Below, piece after piece: positions 43,070 to 52,500 of a stretch of DNA of 64,000 nt; the stretch's first letter is position 1, and each line of letters begins with the position of its first letter. Location: NCBI GenBank assembly GCA_037445025.1, contig JBBILI010000005.1, positions 1-64,000 of the forward strand. Direction: 5' to 3'. The translations under genes and the position numbers were made by a program. This DNA comes from CAIQQQ01 sp037445025. Lineage in GTDB: Bacteria > Pseudomonadota > Alphaproteobacteria > Acetobacterales > Acetobacteraceae. Under the pieces are notes generated by a model. That model was given only the letters and a program-made list of their open reading frames with translations. It had not been told where the DNA came from and did no database searches.

Positions 43070-44589
43070 CAGTGCAGCACCCCGGCCAGTTTGGTGGCAG
43101 CGTCGATGGCGGCCTGGTGGTGTTCCACCATCCGGCCCACGGCTGCGTCGAAGAAGCTGGTGAAGCTGGAGGGCACGATGCCCATCCACAGCGTCAGCAG
43201 CACGAGCGGCACGAAGATGGCGATCTCGCGCGGCGACAGATCGAGAATGCCCTTGAGGTCCAGCTTTTCCAGCTTGCCGAAGATGACCCTGCGGTAGAGG
43301 TAGAGCATGTAGACGGCGCCCAGGATCATGCCCGCGCTGCCGAGCACCGAAAGCCAGAGGCTGATCTTGAACGCGCCGACAAGAACCAGAAACTCGCCCA
43401 CGAAGCCGGCGGTGCCGGGCAGGCCGATGCTGGCCATGGTGAAGATCATGAAGGTCAGCGCATAGGCGGGCATGCGGTCGGCCAGGCCGCCGTAGCGGGC
43501 GATCTCGCGGGTGTGCATCCGATCGTACACCACGCCCACGCAGAGGAAGAGCGCGCCCGCGACCACGCCGTGCGAGAGCATTTGAAACAGCGCGCCGGAG
43601 ATGCCCTGGGCGTTGAAGGTGAAGATGCCGATCGTCACCACGCCCATATGGGCGACAGAGGAATAGGCGATCAGCTTTTTCATGTCGGTCTGCGCCAGCG
43701 CCACCAGCGAGGTGTAGATCACCGCCACGATGGAGAGCGTGTAAATGAACGGCGCGAAGCTCTGCGAGGCCTGCGGCAGCATCGGCAGCGAGAAGCGCAG
43801 GAACCCGTAGGCGCCCATCTTCAGCAGCACGCCGGCCAGGATGACCGAGCCGCCGGTGGGCGCCTCCACGTGGGCGTCCGGCAGCCAGGTGTGCACCGGC
43901 CACATCGGCACCTTCACCGCAAACGAGGCGAAGAAGGCGAGGAACAGCCAGGTCTGCAGCGTGGGGGAGAACACCGTTTTGGTCAGTGTCTCGATATCGG
44001 TGGTCCCGGCGATGTTCCACATCGCCAGCAGCGCCAGCAGCATCAGCAGCGAGCCGGCCAGGGTGTAGAGGAAGAATTTGAACGCGGCATAGACGCGCCG
44101 CGGGCCGCCCCAGATGCCGATGATGAGATACATCGGGATCAGCACGCCTTCGAAGAACATGTAGAAGACCAGGAAATCGAGCGCGCAGAACATGCCGACC
44201 ATCATGGTTTCCAGCACCAGGAAGGCGATCATGTAGTCCCGCACGCGGGTGGTGATCGACTCCCAGCTGGCCAGGATGCAGATCGGCGTGAGCGCCGTGG
44301 ACAGCAGCACGAACAGCACCGAAATGCCGTCCACGCCCATTTTGTAGGTGAGGCCGGCCTGCGGGACCCAGGCGACCGATTCGACGAACTGGAACCCGGC
44401 GTTGGAGGCGTCGAACTTCACCCACAGCACGAGCGAGAGCACGAAGACGACGAGCGAGGTCCACAGCGCCGTCCAGCGCGCGTTGGAGGCGATGACGGCC
44501 TCCTCGCCGCGCACCGTGAGGAGAATGGCCACACCCACCAGCGGCAGGAAGGTGAGCAGCGTAAGGAGGGGAAACCCGGCCTGGTTCAT
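43069..44589 (-). CDS. nuoM: NADH-quinone oxidoreductase subunit M
   Basis: A 506-residue antiporter-like subunit of the membrane arm. It starts MNQAGFPLLTLLTFLPLVG at 44589. YMFFEGVLIPMYLIIGIWG carries the conserved Glu, and VKVPMWPVHTWLPDAHVEAPTGGSV the conserved Lys and discontinuous helix. It lies five bases after nuoL and overlaps nuoN by one base. Confidence 0.97.
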   Translation of the reverse strand: MNQAGFPLLTLLTFLPLVGVAILLTVRGEEAVIASNARWTALWTSLVVFVLSLVLWVKFDASNAGFQFVESVAWVPQAGLTYKMGVDGISVLFVLLSTALTPICILASWESITTRVRDYMIAFLVLETMMVGMFCALDFLVFYMFFEGVLIPMYLIIGIWGGPRRVYAAFKFFLYTLAGSLLMLLALLAMWNIAGTTDIETLTKTVFSPTLQTWLFLAFFASFAVKVPMWPVHTWLPDAHVEAPTGGSVILAGVLLKMGAYGFLRFSLPMLPQASQSFAPFIYTLSIVAVIYTSLVALAQTDMKKLIAYSSVAHMGVVTIGIFTFNAQGISGALFQMLSHGVVAGALFLCVGVVYDRMHTREIARYGGLADRMPAYALTFMIFTMASIGLPGTAGFVGEFLVLVGAFKISLWLSVLGSAGMILGAVYMLYLYRRVIFGKLEKLDLKGILDLSPREIAIFVPLVLLTLWMGIVPSSFTSFFDAAVGRMVEHHQAAIDAATKLAGVLH

Positions 44590-44594
44590 GCTGA

Positions 44595-46520
44595 TCACCC
44601 GAGCAGAAGATAGACGCTGACGAGCACGACGAGCCCGATCAGCATGGCGAAGGCGTAGGTGGCAATCGAGCCGTTCTGCAGCTTGACGACGGAGCCGGAG
44701 CCCTGCGCGGTCAGGCTGGCGATGCCGTTGGGCATGCCGTCGATGATCTCGCCGTCCGCCTTCCACAGGCTGCGGGCCATGCGCGAGGCGGGCTGGACGA
44801 TGATCGCGTCATACAGCTCGTCGAAATACCACTTGTTCAGCAGGAACCGGTAGGCGCCGCCGAAGCGGGCGGCGAGGGCACCGGGGATGCCGGGGCTGAA
44901 CATGTAGAACCAGTAGGCGGTGGCGATGCCGAGCAGGCCCAGGGCGGTCGGCGCGAGGCTGACCAGACCGGGCACTTCTTCCATGTCGTGCAGCACATGG
45001 TTGGTGGGGGCGATGCGGATCGCCTGGCCCCAGAAATCGGGCCAGCCCTCGCCGATGATCTGATGGGCGAACACCATGCCGGTCAGCACCGCGCCACAGG
45101 CCAGCAGTATCAGCGGGCCGGTCATCACCCAGGGGCTCTCGTGCACATGCGCCATCGTGTGATGGTCGGCGCGCGGTTGGCCGTGGAAGGTCATGATCAT
45201 CAGGCGCCAGGAGTAGAACGCGGTGAGGAAGGCCGCGATCAGGCAGCACCAGAAGCCGTACTGGCCCACGCCGGTGCCGCTGGCCCAGGCGGCTTCGAGA
45301 ATGGCATCCTTCGAGAAATAGCCGGCGAAGGGCGGCACGCCGGCGAGTGCCAGATTGCCGATCCACATCACCGCATAGGTGATCGGGATGAGCTTCCAGA
45401 TGCCGCCCATTTTGCGCATGTCCTGCTCGTCGCTCATCGCGTGGATGACGGAGCCGGCGGCGAGGAACAGCAGCGCCTTGAAGAAGGCGTGGGTGAGCAG
45501 GTGGAACATCGACACCTGATAGGCGCCCACACCGGCGGCGACGAACATGTAGCCGAGCTGGGAGCAGGTGGAATACGCGATCACCCGCTTGATGTCGTTC
45601 TGGCAGCAGCCGACGGTGGCGGCGAACAGCGCCGTGGAGGCGCCCATGAAGGTGACGAAGCCCATGGCACCCGGCGCGAAATCGAGCAGCGGCGACATGC
45701 GCGACATCAGGAACACGCCGGCGGTGACCATGGTTGCGGCATGGATGAGGGCGGAGACCGGCGTCGGGCCCTCCATCGCGTCCGGCAGCCACACATGCAG
45801 GCCGAGCTGGGCGGATTTGCCCATGGCGCCGATGAACAGCAGCACGCCGATCACCTCGAAGGCGCGGAAATCCATACCGAGCACATAGTACATATCGCTC
45901 TGGTGGCGGGCGATGGCGGCGAAGATGGTGGAGAACTCGATCGACCCGAAGGTCCAGAACACCAGCGCGATGCCGGCGGCGAAGCCGAGATCGCCGATGC
46001 GGTTGACCACGAAGGCCTTCATCGCCGCCTTGCGGGCGGATTCCTTGTGATACCAGAACCCGATCAGCAGATAGGAGGCGAGACCCACGCCCTCCCAGCC
46101 GAAGAACAGCTGCAGCAGGTTGTCAGACGTCACCAGCATCAGCATGGCGAAGGTGAACAGCGACAGGTAGGCGAAGAACCGCGCCACTGAGCTGTCATGG
46201 CTCATGTAGCCGACGCTGTAGATATGGATCAACGTTGCGATGCAGGTGACCATGGCCACCATGACGACGGAGAGTGTATCGACGCGCAGCGCCCAATCGG
46301 TGTGAAAATCGCCGACCGCGACCCAGGTGCCGAGCGAGACCACGCCCGGTGTGCCGCCGCCATAGACGAGGCCCACGAAGCTGGCCACGCCGCAGACCGA
46401 GGCCAGCAGCATGCAGAGGATGGTGACGGCCTGCGCGGCCTTGTCTCCGATGGCGCGCCCGAGCAGGCCCGCGATGAGCGAGCCGAACAGCGGGGCAAAG
46501 ACGGCGACTGCGAGCAACAT
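44595..46520 (-). CDS. nuoL: NADH-quinone oxidoreductase subunit L
   Basis: A 641-residue distal antiporter-like subunit with the extra lateral helix at the C-terminal end. FFGWEGVGLASYLLIGFWY holds the conserved Glu; KSAQLGLHVWLPDAMEGPTPVSALIHAATMVTAGVFL is the classic Proton_antipo_M motif. The ATG at 46520 is four bases after the nuoK stop. Confidence 0.97.
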   Translation of the reverse strand: MLLAVAVFAPLFGSLIAGLLGRAIGDKAAQAVTILCMLLASVCGVASFVGLVYGGGTPGVVSLGTWVAVGDFHTDWALRVDTLSVVMVAMVTCIATLIHIYSVGYMSHDSSVARFFAYLSLFTFAMLMLVTSDNLLQLFFGWEGVGLASYLLIGFWYHKESARKAAMKAFVVNRIGDLGFAAGIALVFWTFGSIEFSTIFAAIARHQSDMYYVLGMDFRAFEVIGVLLFIGAMGKSAQLGLHVWLPDAMEGPTPVSALIHAATMVTAGVFLMSRMSPLLDFAPGAMGFVTFMGASTALFAATVGCCQNDIKRVIAYSTCSQLGYMFVAAGVGAYQVSMFHLLTHAFFKALLFLAAGSVIHAMSDEQDMRKMGGIWKLIPITYAVMWIGNLALAGVPPFAGYFSKDAILEAAWASGTGVGQYGFWCCLIAAFLTAFYSWRLMIMTFHGQPRADHHTMAHVHESPWVMTGPLILLACGAVLTGMVFAHQIIGEGWPDFWGQAIRIAPTNHVLHDMEEVPGLVSLAPTALGLLGIATAYWFYMFSPGIPGALAARFGGAYRFLLNKWYFDELYDAIIVQPASRMARSLWKADGEIIDGMPNGIASLTAQGSGSVVKLQNGSIATYAFAMLIGLVVLVSVYLLLG

Positions 46521-46524
46521 CGGC

Positions 46525-46836
46525 TCAGCCCTTCATCAGGTTGACGTCTTCAACCTCGATCGATCCGCGGTTGCGGAAGTAGATGACCACGATGGCCAGC
46601 CCGATCGCGGCCTCGGCGGCGGCCACGGTGAGCACGAACATGGTGAACACCTGGCCCACCAGATCGCCCAGTGCCGCCGAGAAGGCGACGAGGTTCAGGT
46701 TCACCGCCAGCAGGATCAGCTCGATTGACATCAGGATGACGATGACGTTCTTGCGGTTGAGGAAGATGCCGAAGATGCCGAGCACCAGCAGGATGGCGGA
46801 GACCGCCAGATAATGGCCGAGGCCGACCGCGAGCAT
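46525..46836 (-). CDS. nuoK: NADH-quinone oxidoreductase subunit K
   Basis: A 103-residue subunit with three membrane helices. IVILMSIELILLAVNLNLVAF and FVLTVAAAEAAIGLAIVV carry the two conserved membrane glutamates essential for proton pumping. Length is normal and it follows nuoJ by one base. Confidence 0.97.
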   Translation of the reverse strand: MLAVGLGHYLAVSAILLVLGIFGIFLNRKNVIVILMSIELILLAVNLNLVAFSAALGDLVGQVFTMFVLTVAAAEAAIGLAIVVIYFRNRGSIEVEDVNLMKG

Positions 46837-46837
46837 G

Positions 46838-47533
46838 TCAGTGCGCTCCGTGAGAGGCGTGGTCGTTGGGATGGTCGGCCACGACCACCGCCTCGACCAG
46901 CGGCTTGAGGTATTCGCCGGTGGGGCCGCCGGTGGCGACGTCGAGCATCACCATCGTCTCGGCCGCGTTGCGCGCGACCTGGCGGGCGATGTCCTGGTGG
47001 CGGCTGGCGCGCGCGCCGGTGCCCTTGTCGCGCAGCGTCAGCACGATGGCGCCGATCATGGCGACCAGCAGCACCAGGCCCGAGGCCTGGAAGAGGAAGA
47101 TGTAGTCCGTGTAGATGAGATGGCCGAGCTGGGCGGTGTTGGTCAGCGCCGGATTGTTCGGCGCGAAGCGCAGCGTGGTCGCGGCCGGTGCGAAGCGCCA
47201 GCCGCCGAGCACGAAGCCGAGCTCCACGAACAGCACCACGCCAATGGCCAGCCCCACCGGCAAATAGCGCTGGAAGCCTTCGCGCAGCTGGGTGAAGTTG
47301 ATGTCGAGCATCATCACCACGAACAGGAACAGCACCGCGACCGCGCCGACGTAGACGATGACCAGGATCATCGCCAGGAACTCGGCGCCGGCCAGCACGA
47401 ACAGCGCCGCCGCGTTGAAGAAGGCGAGGATGAGGAACAGCACGGCATGCACGGGGTTGCGGGCCGAGACCACCATCGCCGCCGAGGCGATCAGAATGGC
47501 AGCAAACACATAGAATGCCACAGCGGCGATCAT
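46838..47533 (-). CDS. nuoJ: NADH-quinone oxidoreductase subunit J
   Basis: A 231-residue membrane subunit with about five helices. NPVHAVLFLILAFFNAAALFVLAGAEFLAMILVIVYVGAVAVLFLF is the family core with the pi-bulge helix. The C-terminal 35 residues are hydrophilic and His-rich (ending HPNDHASHGAH), longer than in E. coli. Its start lies 94 bases after nuoI, separated by the AT-rich double hairpin, the only large gap in the operon. Confidence 0.95.
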   Translation of the reverse strand: MIAAVAFYVFAAILIASAAMVVSARNPVHAVLFLILAFFNAAALFVLAGAEFLAMILVIVYVGAVAVLFLFVVMMLDINFTQLREGFQRYLPVGLAIGVVLFVELGFVLGGWRFAPAATTLRFAPNNPALTNTAQLGHLIYTDYIFLFQASGLVLLVAMIGAIVLTLRDKGTGARASRHQDIARQVARNAAETMVMLDVATGGPTGEYLKPLVEAVVVADHPNDHASHGAH

Positions 47534-47570
47534 GAGGTTATCTCACATCCAACGAATGAAAGTTTCTTTG

Positions 47571-47616
47571 GTTCTTTCTTTTCAAAGAAAGAACTTCTTT
47601 TTTTGAAAAAAAGAAG
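47571..47616. repeat. AT-rich double hairpin inside the nuo operon (B then A)
   Basis: Two perfect hairpins lie back to back: GTTCTTTCTTT / AAAGAAAGAAC with loop TC (47571-47594), and CTTCTTTTTTT / AAAAAAAGAAG around a central G (47594-47616), followed by CAAAAAAACTTTT. They belong to the same family as the 17.5 and 33.5 kb elements but in B-A order and without a spacer. The element fills most of the nuoI-nuoJ gap, so it must be passed by operon transcripts. Confidence 0.75.
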
Positions 47617-47627
47617 CAAAAAAACTT

Positions 47628-48116
47628 TTATCTGTAAGGGGCATCGAGCTCCAACCGGCGGGCGAGTTCGGGTTCCCAGCGGTCGCCGTTGGCGAGCAGC
47701 TTTTCCTTGTTGTACATCAGTTCTTCGCGGGTTTCGGTGGCGAACTCGAAGTTTGGGCCTTCCACGATGGCGTCCACCGGGCAGGCCTCCTCGCACAGGC
47801 CGCAATAGATGCACTTCGTCATGTCGATGTCGTAGCGCGTGGTCCGCCTGCTGCCGTCATCGCGCGGCTCGGCCTCGATGGTGATGGCCTGCGCGGGACA
47901 CACCGCCTCGCACAGCTTGCACGCGATGCAGCGCTCCTCGCCGTTGGGATAGCGGCGCAGCGCGTGCTCGCCCTTGAAGCGGGGGCTCAGCGGGCCCTTC
48001 TCATAGGGGTAGTTGATGGTCTTCTTCGGCTTGAAGAAATACTTCAGCGTCAAAGCGAGGCCGGAGACCAGTTCGGTCAGCAACAGGCTGCGCGCCGTGC
48101 GGTCGATGAAGGCCAT
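47628..48116 (-). CDS. nuoI: NADH-quinone oxidoreductase subunit I
   Basis: A 162-residue ferredoxin-like subunit with two [4Fe-4S] clusters (N6a, N6b): RCIACKLCEAVCPAQAI and KCIYCGLCEEACPVDAI. The N-terminal amphipathic helix contacts the membrane. It passes electrons toward NuoB. It lies 18 bases after nuoH; its stop TAA is directly next to the AT-rich element. Confidence 0.97.
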   Translation of the reverse strand: MAFIDRTARSLLLTELVSGLALTLKYFFKPKKTINYPYEKGPLSPRFKGEHALRRYPNGEERCIACKLCEAVCPAQAITIEAEPRDDGSRRTTRYDIDMTKCIYCGLCEEACPVDAIVEGPNFEFATETREELMYNKEKLLANGDRWEPELARRLELDAPYR

Positions 48117-48134
48117 CAGATGGCTCCCTTGAAA

Positions 48135-49151
48135 TCAGGCGACATGCGGCAGCCACCCCATCACCAGCAGCACACCGGCGACGATGACGAGATAGACGAG
48201 CGAGAACGGCAGAAACACCTTCCAACCCAGGCGCATCAACTGGTCGTAGCGGTAGCGCGGGAAGGTGGCGCGCGACCACAGGAAGCAGAACAGCACAGCC
48301 ATCACCTTGGCGATGAACCAGAGCGGGCCGGGGATCCAGGTGAAGGGGGCGATGTCGAACGGCGCCAGCCAGCCGCCGAGGAACAGGATCGTGGTCATGG
48401 CCGACATCAGGATCATGTTCGTGTATTCGCCGAGGAAGAACAGGGCGAAGGTCATCGAGGAGTATTCGACGAAGAACCCGGCCACGATCTCCGACTCGCC
48501 TTCCGGCAGGTCGAACGGCGAGCGGTTGGTCTCGGCGAGCGTGGAGATGAAGAAGATGATCGCCATCGGGAACAGCGGGATGACGAACCAGATGTGGCGC
48601 TGGGCGGCGATGATGTCGTTGAGGTTGAGGCTGCCGACGCAGATCAGCACCGTCACCATCACGAAGCCCATCGAGACCTCGTAGGACACCATCTGCGCGG
48701 CCGAGCGCAGCGCGCCGAGGAAGGCGTATTTCGAGTTGCTGGCCCAGCCGGCGATGATCACGCCGTAGACGCCGAGCGAGGAGATGGCGAAGAGATAGAG
48801 CACGCCCACGTTGATGTTGGCGATAGCCCATCCGTCGTTCACCGGGATCACCGCCCAGGCGATCACCGCGAGCGAGAAGGTCAGCATGGGGGCCAGGATG
48901 AACAGGAAGCGGCTGGCGCCGGCGGGGATGATGGTTTCCTTCATCATCATCTTGATCGCGTCGGCGAACGGCTGGAACAGGCCGAACGGGCCCACCACGT
49001 TCGGCCCGCGGCGCAGCTGCATGGCCGCCAGCACCTTGCGCTCGGCATAGGTCAGATACGCCATGCCGATTAGCACCGGCACGACGATGGCCAGGGTCTT
49101 GAGCAGCGTCAGGATCAGGATGCCGAGGTTGGTTGCGAAGAAAGCGGTCAT
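48135..49151 (-). CDS. nuoH: NADH-quinone oxidoreductase subunit H
   Basis: A 338-residue eight-helix membrane subunit that forms the quinone channel. AYLTYAERKVLAAMQLRRGPNVVGPFGLFQPFADAIK is the classic motif, and ETNRSPFDLPEGESEIVAGFFVEYSS is the conserved acidic loop. It lies four bases after nuoG. Confidence 0.97.
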   Translation of the reverse strand: MTAFFATNLGILILTLLKTLAIVVPVLIGMAYLTYAERKVLAAMQLRRGPNVVGPFGLFQPFADAIKMMMKETIIPAGASRFLFILAPMLTFSLAVIAWAVIPVNDGWAIANINVGVLYLFAISSLGVYGVIIAGWASNSKYAFLGALRSAAQMVSYEVSMGFVMVTVLICVGSLNLNDIIAAQRHIWFVIPLFPMAIIFFISTLAETNRSPFDLPEGESEIVAGFFVEYSSMTFALFFLGEYTNMILMSAMTTILFLGGWLAPFDIAPFTWIPGPLWFIAKVMAVLFCFLWSRATFPRYRYDQLMRLGWKVFLPFSLVYLVIVAGVLLVMGWLPHVA

Positions 49152-49155
49152 CGTC

Positions 49156-51201
49156 TCACTCCGCGGCCACAGCGAGGGCTGGCTTATGCGCCTCGGTGCA
49201 GGCGGCCATGGTGGCGCTGGCGCGGCTGATCGGGTCGGTCATGTAGTAGTTCGCCACATACGGCGTGAACGGGTCGGCGTTGATCCAGCCGGTGGCGGGG
49301 CCGGTCGTGTCCGAGCAGCCGAAGCGGGGCAGCACGTCAAGCCGTTCGAAGATCGGGTTGACCTGCGCCAGACGGGCGCGGACGGCTTCGAGCGTGTCGT
49401 AGGGCAGCTTCTTGTCGATCATGGCGGAGAAGGCGCGCAGGATTTTCCAATCCTCCTTCGCCTCGCCCGGCGGGAACACCGCCAGCTCGCCACGTTGCAC
49501 GCGGCCTTCGGTGGAGATGTATGTACCGTTCTTCTCGGTGGTGGCAGCGCCCGGCAGGATCACGTCCGCCCGGGCGGCGCCGCGGTCGCCATGATGGCCC
49601 TGGTAGACGACGAACGTGTCGGGGCCGATGCGGCCGGTGTCGAATTCATCGGCGCCGAGCAGCCACAACAGATCGACGCCGCCGTGCATCATCTCGGCCA
49701 TGGTCTTGCCGGTGGCAAAGCCGAGTTCGAGCGCGCCCACGCGGGCCGCCGCGGTGTGGAGCACGTTGAAGCCGTTCCACTCCGGCGTCAGCATGTTGGT
49801 CTGGGCCGCGAGCTTCCAGGCGGCCGCGAGAATGGCCGCACCGTCGGCGCGGGCCAGCGCCCCCTGCCCCAGGATCAGCATCGGCCTTTTCGCCGATGCC
49901 AGCGTGGCGGCGAAGGGATGCGAGCCGTCGAGCAACGACAGCAGCGTCTGCGGGTCGGCGCCGAACTCCTGCACGCGGTAGGTCAGGTCGGCCGCGGCAC
50001 CGATGCGCCCTATCGGGAAGGCGCCCATCAGCGTGCGCTTGCGGATGCGGGCGTTGATCAGCGGTGCTTCGTGGCGCGGGTTGGAGCCCACGATGAGCAG
50101 CGCATCCGCTTCCTCGATGCCGGCGATGGTGGTGTTGAAGGTGTAAAATTCGCGGCGCGACGCATCGAGGGCGGCACCGTCCTGGCGGCAGTCGAGATTC
50201 GACGAGCCGAGTGCCGACATCACGTCCTTCAGGGCGACCATGCTTTCGGCGTCGCAGAGATCGCCGGCGATGGCGCCGATCCGGTCACCGGTGAGGCCGG
50301 CGAGCTTTGCCTCGATGGCGGCGAAGGCTTCCGGCCAGGTGGCACGGACCAGCTTGCCGTTCTGCTTCACCCAGGGCGTGTCGAGCCGGCGGCGCTTCAG
50401 GCCGTCGAGCGCGAAGCGGGACTTGTCGGCCAGCCACTCCTCGTTCACGTCCTCGTTGAGGCGCGGCAGGATGCGCAGCACCTCTGGCCCACGCGTGTCG
50501 ATGCGGATGGCAGCACCCACGGCATCCATCACATCGACCGAGTCGGTCTTTTTCAGCTCCCACGGGCGGGCGACGAAGGCGTAGGGCTTCGATGTCAGCG
50601 CGCCGACCGGGCAGATGTCGATGAGGTTGCCGGACAGTTCCGAGCTCAGCGCCTTTTGTACATAGGTACCCACTTCCATGCTCTCGCCGCGGGCGGTGGC
50701 GCCCATCTCCGGGACCCCGGCGATTTCGGTGGAGAAGCGGATGCAGCGGGTGCAGTGGATGCAGCGGGTCATCACCGTTTTCACCAGCGGACCGAGATCC
50801 TTGTTGGTGACGGCGCGCTTGGCTTCGTCGTAGCGCGAGGTGTCGGAGCCGTAGCCGACCGCCTGGTCCTGCAGGTCGCACTCGCCGCCCTGGTCGCAGA
50901 TCGGGCAATCGAGCGGGTGGTTGATGAGCAGGAACTCCATCACGCCCCGGCGTGCGGCCTTGACCATCGGCGTGTCGGTGTGGACGACCATGCCGTCGTT
51001 CACCGGATAGGCGCAGGAGGCGAACGGCTTGGGCGGCGCCTTTTCAATCTCGACGAGGCACATGCGGCAGTTGCCGGCGACCGAGAGGCGCTCGTGGTAG
51101 CAGAAGCGCGGGATCTCCTTGCCGGCCGCTTCGCAGGCCTGCAGCACGTTCGAGCCGTTCGGGACTTCGACCTCGATCCCGTCAACCGTGACCTTTGCCA
51201 T
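49156..51201 (-). CDS. nuoG: NADH-quinone oxidoreductase subunit G
   Basis: A 681-residue peripheral-arm subunit. An N-terminal [2Fe-2S] ferredoxin domain (CYHERLSVAGNCRMCLVEIE), the HxxxCxxC..C motif (HPLDCPICDQGGECDLQD) and a [4Fe-4S] pair (CIHCTRCIRFSTE) are followed by a molybdopterin-oxidoreductase-like domain that binds no cofactor. The ATG at 51201 overlaps the nuoF stop (TGATG); a GTG one codon earlier is less likely. Confidence 0.96.
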   Translation of the reverse strand: MAKVTVDGIEVEVPNGSNVLQACEAAGKEIPRFCYHERLSVAGNCRMCLVEIEKAPPKPFASCAYPVNDGMVVHTDTPMVKAARRGVMEFLLINHPLDCPICDQGGECDLQDQAVGYGSDTSRYDEAKRAVTNKDLGPLVKTVMTRCIHCTRCIRFSTEIAGVPEMGATARGESMEVGTYVQKALSSELSGNLIDICPVGALTSKPYAFVARPWELKKTDSVDVMDAVGAAIRIDTRGPEVLRILPRLNEDVNEEWLADKSRFALDGLKRRRLDTPWVKQNGKLVRATWPEAFAAIEAKLAGLTGDRIGAIAGDLCDAESMVALKDVMSALGSSNLDCRQDGAALDASRREFYTFNTTIAGIEEADALLIVGSNPRHEAPLINARIRKRTLMGAFPIGRIGAAADLTYRVQEFGADPQTLLSLLDGSHPFAATLASAKRPMLILGQGALARADGAAILAAAWKLAAQTNMLTPEWNGFNVLHTAAARVGALELGFATGKTMAEMMHGGVDLLWLLGADEFDTGRIGPDTFVVYQGHHGDRGAARADVILPGAATTEKNGTYISTEGRVQRGELAVFPPGEAKEDWKILRAFSAMIDKKLPYDTLEAVRARLAQVNPIFERLDVLPRFGCSDTTGPATGWINADPFTPYVANYYMTDPISRASATMAACTEAHKPALAVAAE

Positions 51202-52496
51202 CACTCAGCCGCCATCTTCATGGATTTCTGTGCCTTGTAGGCGGCGATGCGCTCTTCCATCAGCGGGCGAAAGTTCTTGATCAGTCCCTGGATCGGCCAG
51301 GCCGCCGCATCGCCCAGCGCGCAGATGGTGTGGCCTTCAATTTGGCGCGTCACCCGCTCCAGCACGTCGATCTCGGCGATCTCGGCGCGGCCCTGCACCA
51401 TGCGGTCCATCACCCGCTTCATCCAGCCGGTGCCCTCGCGGCATGGCGTGCACTGGCCACAGCTTTCGTGCTTGTAGAACGCGGCGAGGCGGGCGATGGC
51501 CTTGATCGGGTCGGTCGACTTGTCCATCACGATCATGCCGGCGGTGCCGAGGCCGGACTTCACTTCGCGCAGACTGTCGAAATCCATCAGGATGGTGTCG
51601 CAGGTCTCGCGCGGCAGCATCGGCACCGAGGAGCCGCCGGGGATGACGGCCAGCAGATTGTCCCAGCCGCCGCGCACGCCGCCGGCGTATTTGTCGATCA
51701 GTTCGCGCATGGGGATGCCGAGCTCTTCCTCGACATTGCACGGCTTGTTCACATGGCCGGAGATGCAGAAGATTTTCGTCCCGGCGTTCTTCGGCCGCCC
51801 GAGGGCTGAGAACCAGGCGGCACCACGCCGCAGGATGGTCGGCGCCACGGCGATTGACTCGACGTTGTTGACCGTCGTGGGGCAGCCATAGATGCCGACG
51901 GCGGCGGGAAACGGCGGCTTCAGCCGCGGCATGCCCTTCTTGCCTTCGAGGCTTTCGATGAGCGCGGTCTCTTCGCCGCAGATATAGGCGCCGGCACCGC
52001 GATGCAGATACAGGTTGAAATCGAACCCTGAGCCGCAGGCGTTCTTGCCGATCAGCCCCGCGTCATATGCCTCGTCGATGGCACGCTGCAGGGCGACGGC
52101 CTCGTTGTAGAACTCGCCGCGGATGTAGATGTAGCAGGTCTGCGCCGCCATCGCGAAGGAGGCGATCAGGCAGCCTTCGACCAGCTTGTGCGGGTCGTGG
52201 CGCAGAATGTCGCGGTCTTTGCAGGTGCCGGGCTCGGATTCGTCAGCGTTCACCACGAGGTAGTGCGGCCGGTCGCCGACGACCTTGGGCATGAACGACC
52301 ATTTCATGCCGGTGGGAAAGCCGGCGCCGCCGCGGCCGCGCAGGCCGGAGGCTTTCATCTCCTCGATGATCGCGTCGCGGCCGCGCGCCAGGATCTCCTT
52401 GGTGCCGTCCCAGTCGCCGCGGGCGCGCGCGCCGGCGAGCCCGGGATCGTGCAGGCCGTAGAGATTGGTGAAGATGCGGTCCTTGTCGGTCAGCAT
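51201..52496 (-). CDS. nuoF: NADH-quinone oxidoreductase subunit F
   Basis: A 431-residue NADH-binding flavoprotein. GLRGRGGAGFPTGMKWSFMPK is the NADH/FMN-binding glycine-rich region, FNLYLHRGAGAYICGEETALIESLEG the FMN site, and ESCGQCTPCREGTGW carries cysteines of cluster N3. It accepts hydride from NADH and passes electrons to NuoE and NuoG. Length is normal. Confidence 0.97.
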   Translation of the reverse strand: MLTDKDRIFTNLYGLHDPGLAGARARGDWDGTKEILARGRDAIIEEMKASGLRGRGGAGFPTGMKWSFMPKVVGDRPHYLVVNADESEPGTCKDRDILRHDPHKLVEGCLIASFAMAAQTCYIYIRGEFYNEAVALQRAIDEAYDAGLIGKNACGSGFDFNLYLHRGAGAYICGEETALIESLEGKKGMPRLKPPFPAAVGIYGCPTTVNNVESIAVAPTILRRGAAWFSALGRPKNAGTKIFCISGHVNKPCNVEEELGIPMRELIDKYAGGVRGGWDNLLAVIPGGSSVPMLPRETCDTILMDFDSLREVKSGLGTAGMIVMDKSTDPIKAIARLAAFYKHESCGQCTPCREGTGWMKRVMDRMVQGRAEIAEIDVLERVTRQIEGHTICALGDAAAWPIQGLIKNFRPLMEERIAAYKAQKSMKMAAE

Positions 52497-52500
52497 GCGC

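Noticed and set aside
41876..46190. Several long plus-strand open frames opposite nuoL, nuoM and nuoN
   Set aside because: They are rich in His, Asp and Glu, the complement of hydrophobic membrane codons, and cover known nuo genes.
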